Shown here piece by piece: positions 7,330 through 15,759 of a DNA stretch of 24,919 nucleotides; position 1 is the stretch's first letter, and every line of letters starts with the position of its first letter. Origin of the DNA: Microcaldota archaeon. Lineage in GTDB: Archaea; Micrarchaeota; Micrarchaeia; Micrarchaeales; Micrarchaeaceae. The stretch spans positions 1 through 24,919 of the forward strand of contig JAKAXF010000002.1 of assembly GCA_021816645.1 (NCBI GenBank). Direction: 5' to 3'. Under the pieces are notes generated by a model, which saw nothing but the letters and a program-made list of their open reading frames with translations, was not told the DNA's origin and made no database searches. The position numbers and the translations under genes were made by a program.

Positions 7330-8235
7330 ATGGTAGAATTGAGCGTAATAGTTGCGACCAAAAACGAAGACAACGGTCCGCACATAATAAGGGAGCTCCA
7401 GAAGGCTTTCGGGGGCAATCTGGAGATAATAGTAGTAGACAAGAGTTCTCCAAAGTACAGAAAAGCGCTTGAGGATACGGGAGTCAAAGTGGTGGAACAA
7501 CGTTCTGATGGCTACGAAAACGCAGTGATGGAAGGATTTGCACTTGCTAGTGGAAGCATACTCGCAAACATAGACGCGGACGGCACGCATTCTGTCAAGG
7601 ATTTCAAGCGTGTTGTTGAAGAACTGAAGAGGGTAAGAAGCCAGGGATACGGCCTTGTTACGGGCAACAGATACGGCAACATGTCAAAGGACGCGATGCC
7701 GGGCCATATAAAGTTTGGTAACGCCTTTCTGACTAAGCTTTTCAACCTGCTGTACAGGCAGAAGATGCACGACGTTATGAGCGGGGACGTGGTTATGACG
7801 AGGGAGGCTTACGAAGAGATAAAGTACGTGCCTCCGTATCGCGCCGGCTGCCTCTTCTTCGAGATAGAGCTGCTGAGGCGCGGTTTCAGGATAAAGGATA
7901 TACCGATAAGCTACAGGGCCAGGGAAGGCACGGAGTCCAAGATATCTAGGGTTAAGCCCATATACGGCCTTACCATAGCATACAACGCGGTAAGATACAC
8001 TAGGGACTACAATCCGCTGCTGCTCTTTGGCACAATTGGCGTAGTGCTCATAATAGCTGGGCTAGTGATAACTGGAATACTCTTATCGTACCTGCTGCAG
8101 ACTGGTCATCTTCTGGGTGTCGGAAGAGCGCTGATAGCGTTCATGCTCTTCACGTTTGGATTTCTCTCCATAATCGCAGGGCTCATTCTGGACCTGCTTT
8201 TGGAGATAGAAAAGAAGCTGTACCGGAGGAGATAA
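7330..8235 (+). CDS. Polyprenyl-phosphate glycosyltransferase, GT2/DPM1-like, with two C-terminal membrane helices
   Basis: A 301-residue family 2 glycosyltransferase that probably transfers a sugar from a nucleotide sugar to dolichyl or polyprenyl phosphate on the cytoplasmic face of the membrane, supplying sugars for N-glycans or surface polymers. SVIVATKNED (5-14) opens the nucleotide-binding fold; the DxD metal site is IDADG (Asp82, Asp84); GNRYG (112-116) and HDVMSGDVVM (147-156) match DPM1 positions. Two hydrophobic helices follow (about 230-256 and 266-290). ATG 7330 starts exactly at the conserved first strand, so the longer frame from GTG 7249 is rejected. It is convergent with the glycan operon to its right, with 17 bases between stops. 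Sugar specificity is unknown. Confidence 0.9.
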   Translation: MVELSVIVATKNEDNGPHIIRELQKAFGGNLEIIVVDKSSPKYRKALEDTGVKVVEQRSDGYENAVMEGFALASGSILANIDADGTHSVKDFKRVVEELKRVRSQGYGLVTGNRYGNMSKDAMPGHIKFGNAFLTKLFNLLYRQKMHDVMSGDVVMTREAYEEIKYVPPYRAGCLFFEIELLRRGFRIKDIPISYRAREGTESKISRVKPIYGLTIAYNAVRYTRDYNPLLLFGTIGVVLIIAGLVITGILLSYLLQTGHLLGVGRALIAFMLFTFGFLSIIAGLILDLLLEIEKKLYRRR

Positions 8236-8252
8236 AGTTTACCGCCCCGTTG

Positions 8253-8930
8253 TTAAGATAGGTTTACCACAAGTGGACCGGCAAAGTTTGATTCTGGCGC
8301 CTTTATGTATATCGAGAGCACAAAGCTGCCGGCATCGTTTATTACAAAAGGTAGCTTCGGATTCGATCCCTCAAACTCGAATGGTTCATCAACGGTTATT
8401 TTCTCTACCTTGGACCCGTAGTTTAGTATCTTCAACAGCTGCAGATTCTGCTGGAAGATATGGTTCTTCGGAACGTTCAGCATGTTGAGAGTGGATTCAG
8501 CTTCTACGCTCCTTCCGTAGCTGTTTACTACCACCTTGGTTATTTCTAGGTGCACGAACTCCCTGTTCTCCTCCAGGAATTCCAGGGTAAGCGGCCCCGA
8601 ATAGTTGAAATCCGGCCCCTCGAGGCTTATCTTGAACTCGACCCGCTCCTCGGAGGTTATCTTCCGGGGCAGCGCCGGCTCTACAGAAAGGACCTTGAAC
8701 GGTTGCGACGCCTTGATCTCTTTGATGCTTATCGGTTCGAAGTCGCTCGGCTTGATTATCTCCGCTTCGGTCAGAGAGTTGGCGTACGGCCTGTTTGTGA
8801 AAGGCACGGTAACGCTGAACACCTTCTCCTTGGCGTTCACGCCTTCTACGGCGTGCACCTCACCCCTGAACTTAAGATTTAGCGAGGGTATACTTATCTT
8901 GCTCTCCTTCTTGAAAAAATTTATCTTCAT
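8253..8930 (-). CDS. Beta-rich two-repeat protein of unknown function in glycan operon
   Basis: A 225-residue protein I do not recognise. It has no signal peptide, membrane helix or cysteine. The pattern is alternating beta strand and loop, and it appears to hold an internal duplication: EGPDFNYSGPLTLEF (about 103-117) matches APESNFAGPLVVNL near the C-terminus, each preceded by an FxxSIxI/FKISL-type strand. This suggests two related Ig-like or jelly-roll modules after an N-terminal strand region (13-60). Its ATG overlaps the stop of the sulfatase-fold gene (ATGA, 8927-8930), so it is translationally coupled to glycan genes. It might be a cytosolic partner or regulator of them; this is inference only. 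Confidence 0.82.
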   Translation of the reverse strand: MKINFFKKESKISIPSLNLKFRGEVHAVEGVNAKEKVFSVTVPFTNRPYANSLTEAEIIKPSDFEPISIKEIKASQPFKVLSVEPALPRKITSEERVEFKISLEGPDFNYSGPLTLEFLEENREFVHLEITKVVVNSYGRSVEAESTLNMLNVPKNHIFQQNLQLLKILNYGSKVEKITVDEPFEFEGSNPKLPFVINDAGSFVLSIYIKAPESNFAGPLVVNLS

Positions 8931-10171
8931 GCGTTCACTTTCTCTATATCCTGTCTGGCTCCGAACCTTCTAATCCTGTAGCGGTCGTATCTTTCGACTT
9001 TTGACATGTTTATGCCTTCCACGGCCCTTATGTTGGCGGGTATACCAAAACTTTCTGAATATACGCCTTTGCTGTAAAGTAGCGAGAGGTCCGTACGGCC
9101 CTTTACTGAAGAAAGCAAAAATCTTTTAACGTTGACTAAGCTGGCGTAACCGTTGTTATACTTTCTGCCGCGCTCTTTCGCGCCGATAACAGCCATAGGT
9201 ATGCGCACTATAGAATCGTAGAGCATCGTGCCGTGCCCGATAAACCCCTGTTCGTTGAACGCCTGGCCGTGGTCGCTGGTTATGATTATGGTCTGGTCAC
9301 CGCATTTGTCGAGCAAGTGTCTCGATATCCTGAGCGCGTAGTCGTAGGCCATTCTCGAAGCCTTCGAGTACTTCCGCTTCCATAGCTCCAGGAGCTCGGG
9401 GTCGGGCTTCGTCCTCATAAACGATGTAGACCAAGTCAGGTCGAGGCCCTTCTTTCCTATATAAGGATCGTGCGCTTCCATAAGGTTTATGAACATGAAG
9501 AACGGTTTTCTCATTTCTGTGCTTCGAACTCTTGACGCGATGTATCTGCCTCCTTTCTCAAGGGGCCATCCCTGCAGCTTGGCCTTGGATTTTTTAAGAA
9601 GAGACAACGCAGAGAACACCGTCCCCGAAGCCAGCAACTCCATGAGCAGGGGCGGATCGTTAGATGCTGCTTTGAGAACGCGTAAAGCATCGCTTATCGA
9701 GTCTCTGAACGAGCGATAGCCCACCGCGCTCCTGTCGGACTTATGCTCCTCCACGAATTTCTTGAGCTTCTTTGACACTTCTAGAGCGCTTCCGTATACG
9801 TCCGTGTAGTACGACTCCTCATGAAAGTGCTTGAATTCGTTGAACCCGTATACCGGATGCACGTACGGATTCGCGGATATAGCGTACGTATCAAAGCCCA
9901 TCCTATTGAGGTCGCTCACGAATGTCTTCTTCTTCAGTTTTATTTCACTTATGTCGAAAGACTTCACATACTTGCTTTCGTGGGATCCGTGCTCTCCCGG
10001 ATAGAGTCCCGTGAAAAGCGACGCATGAGACGGCAGCGTCCACGCTGATGGGGCTATACAGTTTCCGATAAAATCTGCTCCCAGCTTCTCAAAGCCGTGC
10101 AACCTGCTCTCTATAGAATTGAATTCATCGAGCCTCATCGTATCCATTACTATTATAGTAAAACTCTTCAT
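8927..10171 (-). CDS. Sulfatase/alkaline-phosphatase-superfamily enzyme, probable phosphotransferase
   Basis: A 414-residue protein of the sulfatase fold. Metal-site residues are recognisable: Asp10 (IIVMDTMR), Asp300-His301 (ITSDHGQAF) and His313 (FIGHGT); the substrate side has MEAHDPY (231-237). The nucleophile region reads APSAWTLPSHASLFTG (40-55): Thr45 stands where sulfatases have the Cys or Ser converted to formylglycine, so phosphate-ester transfer or hydrolysis is more likely than sulfate hydrolysis. Genes of this type are common in archaeal surface-glycan clusters. There is no signal peptide or membrane helix. GGTG five bases before ATG 10171 supports the start. It is 13 bases downstream of the GT4 gene and overlaps the next gene by four bases. 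Confidence 0.88.
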   Translation of the reverse strand: MKSFTIIVMDTMRLDEFNSIESRLHGFEKLGADFIGNCIAPSAWTLPSHASLFTGLYPGEHGSHESKYVKSFDISEIKLKKKTFVSDLNRMGFDTYAISANPYVHPVYGFNEFKHFHEESYYTDVYGSALEVSKKLKKFVEEHKSDRSAVGYRSFRDSISDALRVLKAASNDPPLLMELLASGTVFSALSLLKKSKAKLQGWPLEKGGRYIASRVRSTEMRKPFFMFINLMEAHDPYIGKKGLDLTWSTSFMRTKPDPELLELWKRKYSKASRMAYDYALRISRHLLDKCGDQTIIITSDHGQAFNEQGFIGHGTMLYDSIVRIPMAVIGAKERGRKYNNGYASLVNVKRFLLSSVKGRTDLSLLYSKGVYSESFGIPANIRAVEGINMSKVERYDRYRIRRFGARQDIEKVNA

Positions 10172-10184
10172 ATGCGCACCATTA

Positions 10185-11396
10185 TCAATCTACGATTTCC
10201 CTGAAAAGCTTTGCGTAGCCGGAAAGCATGTTATCCTTGCTGAACCTTACTGCTATCTTGTTCGAAGAGATGGCAGCATTTCTCATCGCGTTCTTGTCCT
10301 TAGCCAGAAGCAGTATTTTGCTGGCCAGATCGTTCGGATCAAGGGTCCTGAAGGTCATGGCTCCTGTAAACTTTATGTCGTCTATGAGCGCGTTCTCCGA
10401 GAACAGTATCGGAATACCATGAGCCGATGCTTCAAGCATGGTAAGGTTGAAGCTTTCCCATACAGAAGGCACTACGAATAGATTCGCTGCCTTGTAGAAG
10501 CACGGCAGCTCTTTTTCGCCAACTTCCCCCACGAACTTTATCCTGTCGTCCTTGCCCGCTAGCTCCTTGTAATATTCGATGGACTGCCCATTCCCTACAA
10601 GGAGAAGCTTGAAGTTGTTATCGTATATCTTGTCGAACGCTTTTATCAGCACGCTTACGTTCTTCTGTCTTTCAAACATCCTACCCAGGTATAGGACAAC
10701 GAAATCACCTTCTTTTATGCCCGCTGCGCCCCTAATCTCAACCAATGTTTTGTTGCTTTGACACTTCCCCTTGTCCAGTCCATTAGGTATGTATTCAACA
10801 TTGTTGTTGTAACGCTTTATTATCGAAAACTGCGCCTTATTCAGCGCAACGCACGCATCAAAAAAGCTGAAGAATTTCCTCTTAGCTGATTCCAGACTCG
10901 TAGCAGCTAGTCCTGTTCCGAACGTTACCGCGAGGCCTTCCTTGCTGAAATATCCCGAGACGTTGCTGTTAGATACGGAAGCGTGGTCTATGTAAACGCT
11001 CTTGAATGTAAGGTTGTTTCTTAGGAACCTGAGGATAGGGAAGTCCCACACAGAATTTGACACTATTATGTCTGGCTTTATTTTCCTTACGCGCGCCAGT
11101 ATCTCTTGCTTGTCCATACCCAAGTCCAGCATGTTCCTCCCGAGCAGAAAGAAATATCCCGCTCTCATAATCCAGTTCTCTGTCAGGCCGCTCGATTTCA
11201 ATTCAGGCCTGAGCCAGGGCTTGGATCTGCGCAGCATTATAGTGCTTCTGCCCCTCTTGAGATATGAGGTCTCATAACCTAGATAGTACATGTCAAACTG
11301 GTTCTTTAGGTCCCTGAAGAGCACGCTAGCAACCCTTGGAACCCCACCCACGGCGTGAGTCCTTGAACCGAAATCCATTATCATGACTTTGATCAT
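10185..11396 (-). CDS. GT4 family glycosyltransferase
   Basis: A 403-residue retaining GT-B glycosyltransferase. The N-terminal domain has the Gly-rich acceptor loop AVGGVPRVA (15-23); the C-terminal domain has IPNGLD (203-208), VLYLGRMFERQKNV (234-247) and the E-x7-E donor motif ESFNLTMLE (Glu314, Glu322) followed by ASAHGIPIL. It would add a sugar from a nucleotide sugar to a lipid-linked glycan or polysaccharide at the cytoplasmic membrane face. It sits second in a four-gene minus-strand operon (FkbM - GT4 - sulfatase-fold - beta protein) with 11- and 13-base gaps. Donor and linkage cannot be read from sequence. Confidence 0.93.
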   Translation of the reverse strand: MIKVMIMDFGSRTHAVGGVPRVASVLFRDLKNQFDMYYLGYETSYLKRGRSTIMLRRSKPWLRPELKSSGLTENWIMRAGYFFLLGRNMLDLGMDKQEILARVRKIKPDIIVSNSVWDFPILRFLRNNLTFKSVYIDHASVSNSNVSGYFSKEGLAVTFGTGLAATSLESAKRKFFSFFDACVALNKAQFSIIKRYNNNVEYIPNGLDKGKCQSNKTLVEIRGAAGIKEGDFVVLYLGRMFERQKNVSVLIKAFDKIYDNNFKLLLVGNGQSIEYYKELAGKDDRIKFVGEVGEKELPCFYKAANLFVVPSVWESFNLTMLEASAHGIPILFSENALIDDIKFTGAMTFRTLDPNDLASKILLLAKDKNAMRNAAISSNKIAVRFSKDNMLSGYAKLFREIVD

Positions 11397-11407
11397 AGGC
11401 GATCACA

Positions 11408-12376
11408 TCACTCTACGCGCTTGCAGTGAAGCACGTTCAGGATCATATCTTCATTACCATACCTTACGTTTATTGGCAGCTTGGGAACGCTCTTCTTAAC
11501 TTCGAAACCGCAGTCCTTTAGCCTTCTAGCTATATCCAGATAACCATGATGTGCTTCTATCGCCATTTCTGAGAACGCCTTCAGAGTTGCATCGTCAGAA
11601 TCTAGTATTATGCCGTACTCACATCCCTCGCAATCAAGCTTCAGCACCGCGTCGTTGAGACCAAAGCGCTCTACGATGTCCGACAACTTCGATACCTTTA
11701 CCTTTTTGCCCTTTCTAGATGATCTTAGCGCGCTGCTTCCGTGGCTCTCGTAATCATCAGATATGCTTATGTATGAAGACTTCCCCCCGCAACCTTCGTT
11801 TATGGGCGTTATCTTGCTCCCGAGGCCGTTTGCCTTAATGTTTTTGAGTAGCAGTTTGTACGAATACGGGAACGGCTCAAAAGCGTAAACGTGCTTTGCC
11901 CCATTGAGCGCAAAGTATGTAGCCGTGTCACCTATATTCGCCCCTACGTCTATTACGACCTTGCCACTTACGTCGAGCATGCCGTATTGTTCCTCGTAGA
12001 AATTCTCTCTGATGAGCCGCAGTATGTTGCCTCTCTGCAACCGTGATGTAGCGGAGAACCTCAGCTTCCTGCCCCTAAACATAAAGGTCACTCCTTTCGG
12101 ATCGCTCTGTATGTTAAGCTTCCTGTAGGCGCCGTTTGTGATGAGCGGATTCTCGTTGAAAAAATTCACAAATCCTGCTTTGCTCTCTATTACGCTGCTT
12201 TTGCCGTCCCTAGGCTTGAGCAAGACGCGCTTCTTAAGCCCGAACCTGAAAAACAGAACGTCGTACCAGTTGGAGACAGTGAACAGCACTTTGTATGTGC
12301 CTAAAAAATCCAGCGGCTTGCGTAGGTAAACCAGTATGTTGTCAGTTAACGATATGTTTTTGTACACGCAATACAC
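11408..12376 (-). CDS. FkbM-family SAM-dependent methyltransferase
   Basis: A 322-residue protein with a C-terminal FkbM-type methyltransferase domain: SAM-binding motif I VVIDVGANIGDTATYFA (140-156), AFEPFP (165-170), and LKLDCEGCEYGII, where the acidic residues contact the substrate. The first 120 residues are a poorly conserved N-terminal region. FkbM enzymes O-methylate sugars or small molecules, and the gene order suggests a surface sugar here. The first in-frame start is GTG 12376; there is no in-frame ATG near the N-terminus and no clear ribosome binding site, so the start is uncertain. A TATA-like TTAAAA (12444-12449, minus) about 70 bases upstream may drive the four-gene operon. Confidence 0.9.
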   Translation of the reverse strand: MYCVYKNISLTDNILVYLRKPLDFLGTYKVLFTVSNWYDVLFFRFGLKKRVLLKPRDGKSSVIESKAGFVNFFNENPLITNGAYRKLNIQSDPKGVTFMFRGRKLRFSATSRLQRGNILRLIRENFYEEQYGMLDVSGKVVIDVGANIGDTATYFALNGAKHVYAFEPFPYSYKLLLKNIKANGLGSKITPINEGCGGKSSYISISDDYESHGSSALRSSRKGKKVKVSKLSDIVERFGLNDAVLKLDCEGCEYGIILDSDDATLKAFSEMAIEAHHGYLDIARRLKDCGFEVKKSVPKLPINVRYGNEDMILNVLHCKRVE

Positions 12377-12473
12377 GCCGCACTGGACTTGTGCTCTGAC
12401 TTGTCATTACGCATTAATAATCTTTTCTGTACCTCGACTAAGCTTTTAACGTAGTCATGGAAAACCAATAAAT

Positions 12474-12483
12474 ATTATAAAAA
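12474..12483 (+). promoter_or_regulatory. TATA box of the 171-residue gene
   Basis: TTATAAAAAT is centred 27-28 bases before ATG 12506, consistent with a leaderless transcript. Confidence 0.55.
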
Positions 12484-12505
12484 TAAAGGTATTTTCAGTG
12501 ATGGT

Positions 12506-13021
12506 ATGACATTCCAAACCATAACCGATAATAGTCATCAGGAGTACGAGTATAAAAGGCTAAAAGTAGAAATTGACAAAGAAGGGGTGAGCGCTCTACA
12601 CAGGGGGATTGGGCACGAGAAGTACCATACGGTCTTCAAGATAAGGAAGACTAATGAGGGTATACTATACAACGATGTAAACGGTACCAAGGTGTATCTT
12701 GACACCGCGGAACTACCTACCAGCATACAATCTGCAATACGGATTATGTCCAACTTAAAAAACAGGATCGAGGAGCAGATAAATAAGGAGAAAGAAGCCG
12801 ACTTGAGGAAAACTAATTATACAGACAGGTACATAGCTGCGATCAGTTTTGGTACCATGGCTTTTCCTGGCTATGCCTATGATCCAGAACCGGCTGCAGT
12901 GTCATATTACAGGGAGAGTATAAAACTACTCAATTCTGGGATAGAAACGCTCAGCAGTAGAGAGCCAGCACACGATCCAAGGCTGGGAGCATTCTTTCTG
13001 CGTGGTACAAGAAAACAGTGA
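12506..13021 (+). CDS. Unknown protein, 171 residues
   Basis: No family is recognised. The N-terminal third is strand-rich (about 1-72), followed by a charged helix able to form a coiled coil (about 73-106, ending KEKEADLRK), then a region with SFGTMAFPGYAYDPEPAA and a C-terminal helix (128-150). There is no membrane segment, signal peptide or cysteine. It is soluble and could oligomerise through the central helix. The start at ATG 12506 is supported by a TATA box at leaderless spacing; the ATG five bases earlier (12501) runs into a stop after two codons. It is divergent from the FkbM operon and 84 bases before the glycosylase gene. Confidence 0.7.
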   Translation: MTFQTITDNSHQEYEYKRLKVEIDKEGVSALHRGIGHEKYHTVFKIRKTNEGILYNDVNGTKVYLDTAELPTSIQSAIRIMSNLKNRIEEQINKEKEADLRKTNYTDRYIAAISFGTMAFPGYAYDPEPAAVSYYRESIKLLNSGIETLSSREPAHDPRLGAFFLRGTRKQ

Positions 13022-13105
13022 CAGAATTCGCACTATAGCGCGCTGCCTCTCCCAAGGCAAGCAAACGTTAAAAGCATTAGCAGGTAAGAACACTAGTTCT
13101 GGCTG

Positions 13106-13765
13106 ATGACTATGAAGGTTAGTGGTGTGAGTTCAATAACAGATCGAAAACTTTGGGACAAAGGAATTAAGTACCTAAGAAGGCGTGACAAAAAGCTGGC
13201 TAGGATTCTGACTAAAAAGAGCTACCATGACATGAAGTTGAATAGTGATTATTACGGTGCCCTCGTAGAATCAATAGTATATCAGCAAATAGCGGGTAAT
13301 GCTGCGGAGTCTATAATGAAGAAGTTTAAAGGGTTATACAACGGCAGGATACCCAAGCCTTCTGAATTTCTCAGTACAGAGGAGAATTTGATAAAGGGAT
13401 CAGGGATCTCTCCACAAAAGTATTCATACATAAAGGACCTTAGCGAGAGATTGGAGAAAGGACTTGTGGAACTAGAAAGACTGAACTCTCTTCCTGATGC
13501 AAAAGTAATAGAAGAGCTGGATGCGGTTAAGGGCATAGGTAGATGGACAGCAGAAATGTTTTTGATTTTCAGTCTAGGAAGAACAGACGTTCTACCGATG
13601 GACGACCTTGGTATAAGAAAGGCAGTTAAGAAGGTGTACAGCCTGAAGAAGCTGCCCGACGCCAAAAAGCTTGCACAACTCTCCAAGAACTGGCATCCAT
13701 ACTGCACAATCGCGACTCTCTGCTTATGGAGAAGCCACGATGTTGTAACACAGGAAAAGAAATGA
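13106..13765 (+). CDS. AlkA-type DNA-3-methyladenine glycosylase (HhH-GPD)
   Basis: A 219-residue base-excision repair glycosylase that removes alkylated bases from DNA. The helix-hairpin-helix is in ELDAVKGIGRWTAEMFLIF (137-155) and is followed by the GPD loop DVLPMDDLGIRKA (161-173); Asp167 is the likely catalytic acid. IVYQQIAGNAAESIMKKF (57-74) is the conserved helix of AlkA-like enzymes. No C-terminal iron-sulfur cysteine cluster is present, which separates it from Nth/MutY types. ATG 13106 and ATG 13112 are both possible. A TTAAAA element near 13068 may be its promoter. The short length, lacking the N-terminal domain of E. coli AlkA, is usual for prokaryotic single-domain members. Confidence 0.9.
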   Translation: MTMKVSGVSSITDRKLWDKGIKYLRRRDKKLARILTKKSYHDMKLNSDYYGALVESIVYQQIAGNAAESIMKKFKGLYNGRIPKPSEFLSTEENLIKGSGISPQKYSYIKDLSERLEKGLVELERLNSLPDAKVIEELDAVKGIGRWTAEMFLIFSLGRTDVLPMDDLGIRKAVKKVYSLKKLPDAKKLAQLSKNWHPYCTIATLCLWRSHDVVTQEKK

Positions 13766-13801
13766 TCACACGAACCGCGAAAGCGCTTCCATTACAGCAA
13801 T

Positions 13802-14398
13802 TCAGTAATTGTCAAGCGTGCGCAGATATGCATTGTAATTAATTTGAGTATGGCCTGTTTTAGGATCCGTAGTTTCTCTTACCAGATCTGCAATCTCCTG
13901 CGCAGTTATACTATGTTTGTGAGCATATTCGGCTGCAGCGTCCACATTTCCGCTCCGTAGATAAACCTTGAATTGCTCTCTGGTCATATCGTGACTAGGG
14001 GTAAAATTAAACATAGACATGGCGACGTCACCAAGTCTCATATAGCCCTTCGCGTAGAGGGCGTTGATTCCCTTTGCTTCCGCCTCTTTGCGTCTCTCAT
14101 CGGCTAGAGTAAGTGGTTCAACAGGAAACGCCTCACATAATTTCTGCGCGTAGTCAAGCCAGCCGTATTCGATACAACGTTCAATAGCCTCGTTTACACG
14201 ATCGTTGTCAAAACTCAGGCCCCTTAACCCTTTCGCCTCATGCACAAGATCCAGCGCTTCGGAGATTATTTTGTCTATTTTCTTTGCCAGATAGGGTTCA
14301 TGCAGTTGCTCTGCTAACCCCTCCATTTTGATTTTTATTATAAGCCGTTTTGCTTCTTCTTCGCTTAAAGTAGCGGTATTGCTGTCTTTCAGTACCAT
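13802..14398 (-). CDS. Unknown alpha-helical protein, 198 residues
   Basis: No family is recognised. The sequence is almost entirely helical, with short helix pairs such as AIERCIEYGWLDYAQKLCEAF and YLRSGNVDAAAEYAHKH that resemble TPR- or armadillo-type repeats, so a protein-binding role is conceivable. It has no membrane segment. The start is well fixed: GGAGGTGA, a perfect ribosome binding site, lies at 14403-14410, four bases before ATG 14398, whereas the TTG one codon earlier would be too close. It follows trpS on the same strand but has its own TATA box. Confidence 0.75.
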   Translation of the reverse strand: MVLKDSNTATLSEEEAKRLIIKIKMEGLAEQLHEPYLAKKIDKIISEALDLVHEAKGLRGLSFDNDRVNEAIERCIEYGWLDYAQKLCEAFPVEPLTLADERRKEAEAKGINALYAKGYMRLGDVAMSMFNFTPSHDMTREQFKVYLRSGNVDAAAEYAHKHSITAQEIADLVRETTDPKTGHTQINYNAYLRTLDNY

Positions 14399-14402
14399 CA
14401 AG

Positions 14403-14410
14403 TCACCTCC
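14403..14410 (-). promoter_or_regulatory. Consensus ribosome binding site deciding a start
   Basis: GGAGGTGA on the minus strand is fully complementary to the usual archaeal 16S 3' end and is four bases before ATG 14398. It is the strongest such site I noticed in the window. Confidence 0.75.
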
Positions 14411-14430
14411 ACAGGTATGTTTGCGTTTAG

Positions 14431-14439
14431 ATATATAAA
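14431..14439 (-). promoter_or_regulatory. TATA box of the 198-residue gene
   Basis: TTTATATAT on the minus strand is about 26 bases before the ribosome binding site, giving a leader of roughly 10-12 bases and uncoupling this gene from trpS. Confidence 0.5.
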
Positions 14440-14496
14440 GTTTACTGAAATCGAATCGCGTATCTACCTTTAGAAAGAAGTTGTCTTGCTACTAAA

Positions 14497-15687
14497 TCAT
14501 TTGTAGACTTTCTCCCACATGGTTTTGGCAAGTTTGCCGCTATACATAAACTTATCGAGCGTTTCTGGGCTTTTTTCCCTTCTCCTTCTGTGCTCTTCTA
14601 GGAAGCTGTTCAATTTCTCGGAGAGTATCTTTTTCACCTCGCCAGATAGCATCTTCCCAGACGAGTATTCGCTTCTTATTCTTTCTACTTCGTCATCGTC
14701 ATCATCGAATAGGTAGTATAGCCACTGGAAGGGCACGTCTGCATCTACGTTCGCACCGAGCCTTCTTTGCTCCTCCACGGTGCTCTGCCCTCCAGAAAAG
14801 GCGTATTTCATAATCTTGTTCTCCACGGTTTTTGGCGGGTCGGTCAGGTATATCGCTGATTCAACAGCCGATGAACTCATCTTGCCCTCGATTCCGCTTA
14901 ATGGTGGTAGGAATTTACTGTGTATCTCGGCCGCTTTGTAATATCCGAGCGACTCGGCCAGATCTCTTTGAAGTCTCCAGTACGGGTCCTGGTCTATCGC
15001 CGCGGGTATGAGGCACCGTTTATTCTCAAACATAGTAGGGACAATTTGTATAGCTGGATAGAATACCATGCCGATATTTGTCGATGGATCAAAACCAAAA
15101 GTGGATCGCACCTGGGAGAAGTTGATTTTCTTTGCTATCTTGGTAACGAGTGGGTAGACATTCTTTATGTACTCAGAATCCTTGAATATGAACGTCTTGT
15201 CCGGGTCAAATCCGACCGCCGCTATGTCTAGGATGTTCTGCCGTGCTGCCTCTTCCACCTGCTCCATCGTGTAATCTGAATTTCTCATAAATTTTTCATC
15301 ATCGGTTATCTCTATGTAGAGGTTGACCTTGAACACATCCTGCAACCATTTCGTGAATAAGAATGGCGCGAGATGGCCTATGTGCATTCCTAAAGAAGGC
15401 CCTCTGCCCGTGTAGAGGAAGAACCCCTTACCATCCCTATAATCCTTCAGCACTAGATCAAGATCCCTATGTGAGAAGAAGATATCACGTCGCAGCATAA
15501 CATGAAGTTTTCCATCCGCTATTTTCATCATGTCTTTTTTTATAGTGCTGCTTATCCTCTGAGTTCCGAAGCGCTTTATCAGTTTATCGTAGTCTACCTT
15601 TCCGGTAACTTCCCATGGCGTAACCTTGAAGTCTGAATCATCGGTCTTTCCTAGTTTAACCTCTGCGTTCCCGGATTTGGTATCCAT
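14497..15687 (-). CDS. trpS: Tryptophanyl-tRNA synthetase, archaeal/eukaryotic type
   Basis: A class Ic aminoacyl-tRNA synthetase of 396 residues that charges tRNA-Trp. The HIGH motif is in GPSLGMHIGH (96-105), AIDQDPYWR (230-238) binds substrate, and the second signature is GKMSSS (268-273). The N-terminal extension (1-60) before FFLYTGRGPSLG is typical of the archaeal/eukaryotic type and absent from bacterial TrpRS. ATG 15687 has no strong ribosome binding site; TTAAAA about 35 bases upstream is a promoter candidate. It lies 72 bases after the DP2 stop on the same strand. Confidence 0.95.
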   Translation of the reverse strand: MDTKSGNAEVKLGKTDDSDFKVTPWEVTGKVDYDKLIKRFGTQRISSTIKKDMMKIADGKLHVMLRRDIFFSHRDLDLVLKDYRDGKGFFLYTGRGPSLGMHIGHLAPFLFTKWLQDVFKVNLYIEITDDEKFMRNSDYTMEQVEEAARQNILDIAAVGFDPDKTFIFKDSEYIKNVYPLVTKIAKKINFSQVRSTFGFDPSTNIGMVFYPAIQIVPTMFENKRCLIPAAIDQDPYWRLQRDLAESLGYYKAAEIHSKFLPPLSGIEGKMSSSAVESAIYLTDPPKTVENKIMKYAFSGGQSTVEEQRRLGANVDADVPFQWLYYLFDDDDDEVERIRSEYSSGKMLSGEVKKILSEKLNSFLEEHRRRREKSPETLDKFMYSGKLAKTMWEKVYK

Positions 15688-15759
15688 AATATCCGCTTAT
15701 CAATTTGAATATGACAACACTTTTAACAATTGCGCATAACGATGACCGTGATCCAGGCT

